Shown: positions 60,500 through 64,000 of the stretch, piece after piece | How positions within the stretch are numbered: position 1 is the first letter of the stretch | Layout of the letters: each line of letters opens with the position of its first letter | Source: Lineus longissimus | Lineage: Eukaryota; Nemertea; Pilidiophora; Heteronemertea; Lineidae | Assembly: GCF_910592395.1 (NCBI RefSeq) | Contig: NC_088308.1 | Location: 2,110,001 to 2,174,000 of the forward strand | Length of the DNA: 64,000 bases | Reading direction: 5' to 3' | Position numbers and translations under genes: made by a program | Notes under the pieces: generated by a model | The model's input: only the letters and a program-made list of their open reading frames with translations | Told to the model about the DNA's origin: nothing | The model's database searches: none

Positions 60500-63400
60500 C
60501 TCGCCTGTTCTGAGGTGATATTGTTAAAACAATAAAACTACAGTAATCCAATCATGGCGTAGTGCGTAATTCTTCTTTTCTTTAGATGGAAACCAGGGTT
60601 TAAGTGTATCTTCATACTTTCTCTTGGGTACCCCAACCGGAAATGTTTTCATGATCAAATTAATGACAAAGATTTGTATTAAAATGATGCCTCGAGAAAC
60701 TTGTATCACATTTTTCATTATCGCCACTAACAATGAATATATTTTACATGTAGCAGACTGCCAGAATCATGATCGCATTCCATCTCGGAATAAGGAGTCA
60801 GCAAATAAATTTGACATGATGTGAATGTGCCAGGTATGCGGAGGCCAATAATCAGACGGAATTTAATGGATGCTACTTGGTCGCGGAACATGGCTGCTGG
60901 TTAATTGATGTGGTCCGCATACAGGTGGGAAGTACAGATAGACATAGACCATTACCTTAAATGGGTCTGTGCTACGACTGGACATTTGTCTATATCGTCC
61001 TTGGCCGCTCAGGAAAGGAAATCATGGAAATTGAGAGAATCTCTGGAAGCGATGAGGTCAACTGAAGTGAGGTGCAATTGGAATGAATGGCAATCAAAAT
61101 GATTGCACCCTTCAGCGTTTCCTGAGGTTTCAGGCCAAACTGAGGAAACATTGAATTCGGAAGTCAAAACATAAATAGAACCTGATCTATTCTTTTCTGT
61201 GACCTTACTTGTCTGTCACGTCCGAGCTGCAATCATGAATCCTGAGTGAGCACCATCGCTAAGAAGCCATACTTACCAATCTGATGGCTTGGCACACTAT
61301 CATTACTTGAGGTGATCAACACCATTAGCTAGAATTAGTCCATCGTGCCTATCTTGGTGGTGAGAGCAATTCTTTATCCATGGCCCTACGACTTGGCTCG
61401 ACTTGCTTCAAGGATGCCATGGCAGGAGTAGACCAACTCATGCCTGTTCTGCTTTAGAACCAGACATCAGCTTTAAACCAGTAAACCAATATCAAACAAG
61501 TGATAGCAGCATTTTATTCTGTTAACTCATGTTGGTATTAGTCATTTTGGACTGCACGGATAGGACTAAGGAAATGCAGTTCATGATACGCATTCATCAA
61601 AGCCGTTGGTCTAGTGCCTGGAATGACAGCCAATCATAATGACAGCTACTTTTCAGATGAGCTTACATCTACGTTACATTTATCACAAGTTACAGCCAGA
61701 AAGGAGCAACACTGATAGCATGGTTGTCTTGGCAAGCTTCAAGACATAGCAGCGCCTGCCTAATAAACTTATTGCCCTCGAGGGCCATTGTAAAGGGAAT
61801 CAACGGAGAAATATATCATGTTGTAAGTTACTGAGTGAACCCTAATATGTAAGGAATGATGTGTGAATGACCTGGAACCTGAGTCTTCCTCAAGGTTGGA
61901 TGTCACGAAGGCTCATCAAATGTACCGTTACTGACCACGTAGACTTGTCAGAACTCCATCTTATTCAGACTCGGTGCCATTAAATTTTATGACAATCTAA
62001 AGATGGTGTCAGTTTCCATTGTACTTGGATTGTAGTTGAATGTCTCGCTTGTAAATAGCTTATTAGTAGAGCCAGAACAATCTCCTGCAGAACCTTCATA
62101 TTTACTTTTGTGTTGCAATGACAGGACATTGACTTGTAACTTCTTTAATGAACTAATGATGAAAGGAACTTGAAAATAGATGACATTTACATGTTGTTTC
62201 TGGGTGTGTTGTCCTCCTTTGTTACAACACATGCCCACATGAAAGCTGACATATCTTTTCTGAATGAGATCTCTCAAAGATTTTGGTCACCTTCTTCGAC
62301 ACATTTGTTTCTCTGCTCTTTCATTTGCCTTCTTCTTTCTACAGCATTTACTCAACTGGCACTGTGATCACTGTTTCTTGATAGGCCAAGAACGACCAGG
62401 GTTCCATCTCTAGTGTGAGTTTGAGGGTACAGCTTTACATCAAATCATACATTTTACTTCTTTTGGGGGATTTAGCTTGCCTAGCTGGCATCTACTTCGA
62501 GATCCAAAGTATCGCTTTGCAATCATCCAGAGAGTACATGCATTCTCACAAGGGAACATGATCCTTAAAACATTTAAAAGGTGGGATCCTGTACCATATG
62601 CCTTAAACTGGCAACCACTGGTTTCCTCATCAAACTATACTGAGGTTTTAAAGATAGGAAAAAGAAACTTCCTTAATTTTACTCTTCAACATTATCATCA
62701 CCTTCATAGGCTCCGAGACCGCAAGTTCCTTTGACGAGCTCTCCTAACAAGCTAAGTCTCCAAGACTGCCTTTTATAAAGATGCGGATTGGACATAAGAT
62801 GGGTAAGATGAAACACCTTGGGCATTGCTTGCTTCAAAAACTTCCATAGTGACAATATGGTACTTGGCCAGTTACTTAATAAGCGCATAAAGCCAGCAGT
62901 GGCCTACTTGGCCGGATGCAGTTCTAAATCCCTCAACATGGTCCAATTACGTTGACAAAGACACTGCTTTGATTTTGTCAATCCCCACAGGTGCTGACGA
63001 CGAAACATGCTTCTAAACCATGCAGATCTTTGAAGTCTGCTAATCGGAAGGGGACAAATTGGTTAGCGTGAAACAATGCCAATAATCACCCCCTTATTCT
63101 TTCCTGGAGCACTCAGTTTGATGTTGACCTGTTTCAAGGGGCACAAAGGCCCCTGACAGCAAGGTCATGCCAGTGATGATCTGAAATTTCCGGGGGTTGC
63201 ATTCCTTAGGGACAAGTGGTCTAATGACAAGTCCACTTCAGGATGGGATGCTGACGAGAGCCTCCAAAGGGGCGAAGGCAAACTTCCCTGATTAGCAGCC
63301 ATTTGATGTTGACCTGTGTACGAGGGTTCTAAAGGGCTCTCATTTGTCGGGTCATGTAGTGTGAATGTGCTAAATGGGGAGAGCGATGTGCTCAATTGGT

Positions 63401-64000
63401 ACTGATCAGCCTCGGGGACAGGTGATCTTGGGCAGTGGGTTGGTGTCCGTGCCATGCCCACCAGGATATGCACCAATATGAATGGAAAGTTTCCAATATG
63501 GATGGTGTGACTTGGCTGTGTTTCGGCGCAATATGATCAAAGTTTGCTTGGGTTTTCTGGTCTGTCGTCATCATCAACAGGACAAAGAGGACACAAAAAT
63601 GCCTGAAAATTTCTGTTTAACTTTTTCGTATGTGCTTCTATCTCTGTCGATAATGTTGCAAATGATAGGCAGTGCACCATTAACCTTCTCAGTGTCATTC
63701 TCATCAAATAGGAGTATCCTATAATGTTTGTGGGTGATGTCGCACTATTTCCTTGGATTCAGTGCTGCCGTCACAAACCGTGGAACCTTCTATCAACACC
63801 AGTTGTCCTGCGTGCAGCGTCATTCCCTGAAAACATAACCAAGACCAAATATAAACTATTGATACATAAAAGAAGTGTCATGAAGGCCAACCATGATAAT
63901 ATCATGTCCATTTCAGCACTTTGGGAAGATTTACCTCAGCATTACTGTGGCTAGAAGAAAGAGATTAGGCCTTTAGCTATTGCTTAGAGAAGGTCAGTGA
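60500..64000. other. Unassigned sequence to the right edge
   Basis: Only short chance frames. A minus-strand donor-like GTAAGTATGG at about 61276 and a YY1-like 'aacatggctgctgg' at about 60889 are isolated. No gene, RNA or repeat can be supported. Confidence 0.45.

Noticed and set aside
61277-61325. Minus-strand exon ending at a GTAAGTATGG donor
   Set aside because: The acceptor has a poor pyrimidine tract and the peptide is uninformative.
1-64000. Bacterial-type defence system, CRISPR array, phage or viral genes
   Set aside because: The sequence is an intron-containing animal genome; no such elements or viral proteins were seen.

Overview
This window is animal nuclear DNA, AT-rich and sparse in genes. 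The genes have introns with standard GT-AG borders. It has no bacterial features: no operons, no ribosome binding sites and no CRISPR. Words such as TAGGCCTA and TACATGTA recur throughout, as is familiar from marine invertebrate genomes (echinoderms, hemichordates, molluscs and relatives). I cannot fix the phylum.

One gene dominates and can be built almost completely by reading splice sites: a minus-strand USP53/USP54-type ubiquitin-specific protease (called USP54 here). Thirteen exons run from the start codon at 36927 down to a stop at 959. All splice phases agree, the coding length is 5,370 nt, and the predicted protein has 1,789 residues. Six small exons and the first part of exon 7 encode the UCH/USP catalytic domain. 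Two very large exons (8 and 12) encode a low-complexity, phosphosite-rich and proline-rich tail. A small exon between them encodes a helical segment also found in vertebrate USP54. The last exon encodes a compact Cys4 zinc-ribbon-like motif. A probable untranslated first exon and promoter lie near 46.2-46.35 kb (CRE, CCAAT box and YY1-like motif on the minus strand), so the transcription unit probably spans about 45 kb.

Layout. 1-958: 3' UTR and flank. 959-7851: exons 13 to 4, tightly packed. 7.9-18.5 kb: large intron. 18.5-20.5 kb: exons 3 and 2, separated by an intron with four 133-bp tandem repeats. 20.5-36.8 kb: large intron with a 73-bp duplication and a TIR element at 22.8-23.7 kb. 36.8-37.0 kb: exon 1. 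37-46.2 kb: 5' intron with one splice-bounded 81-nt candidate exon and a hAT-like element at 42.8-43.2 kb. 45.8-47.7 kb: CpG-richer promoter zone with a tRNA-derived SINE. 47.7-64 kb: mostly repeats and unassigned sequence, with two unassigned candidate plus-strand exons (49.85 and 51.19 kb), three related TA-flanked MITEs, other tandem repeats and a 128-bp foldback element.

I did not find a clearly new multi-gene system. The observations most worth following are the lineage-specific features of the USP54 protein (intact triad, contracted zinc knuckle, terminal zinc ribbon, ~20-residue phosphosite repeat), the structured TIR elements, and the unassigned splice-bounded exons.
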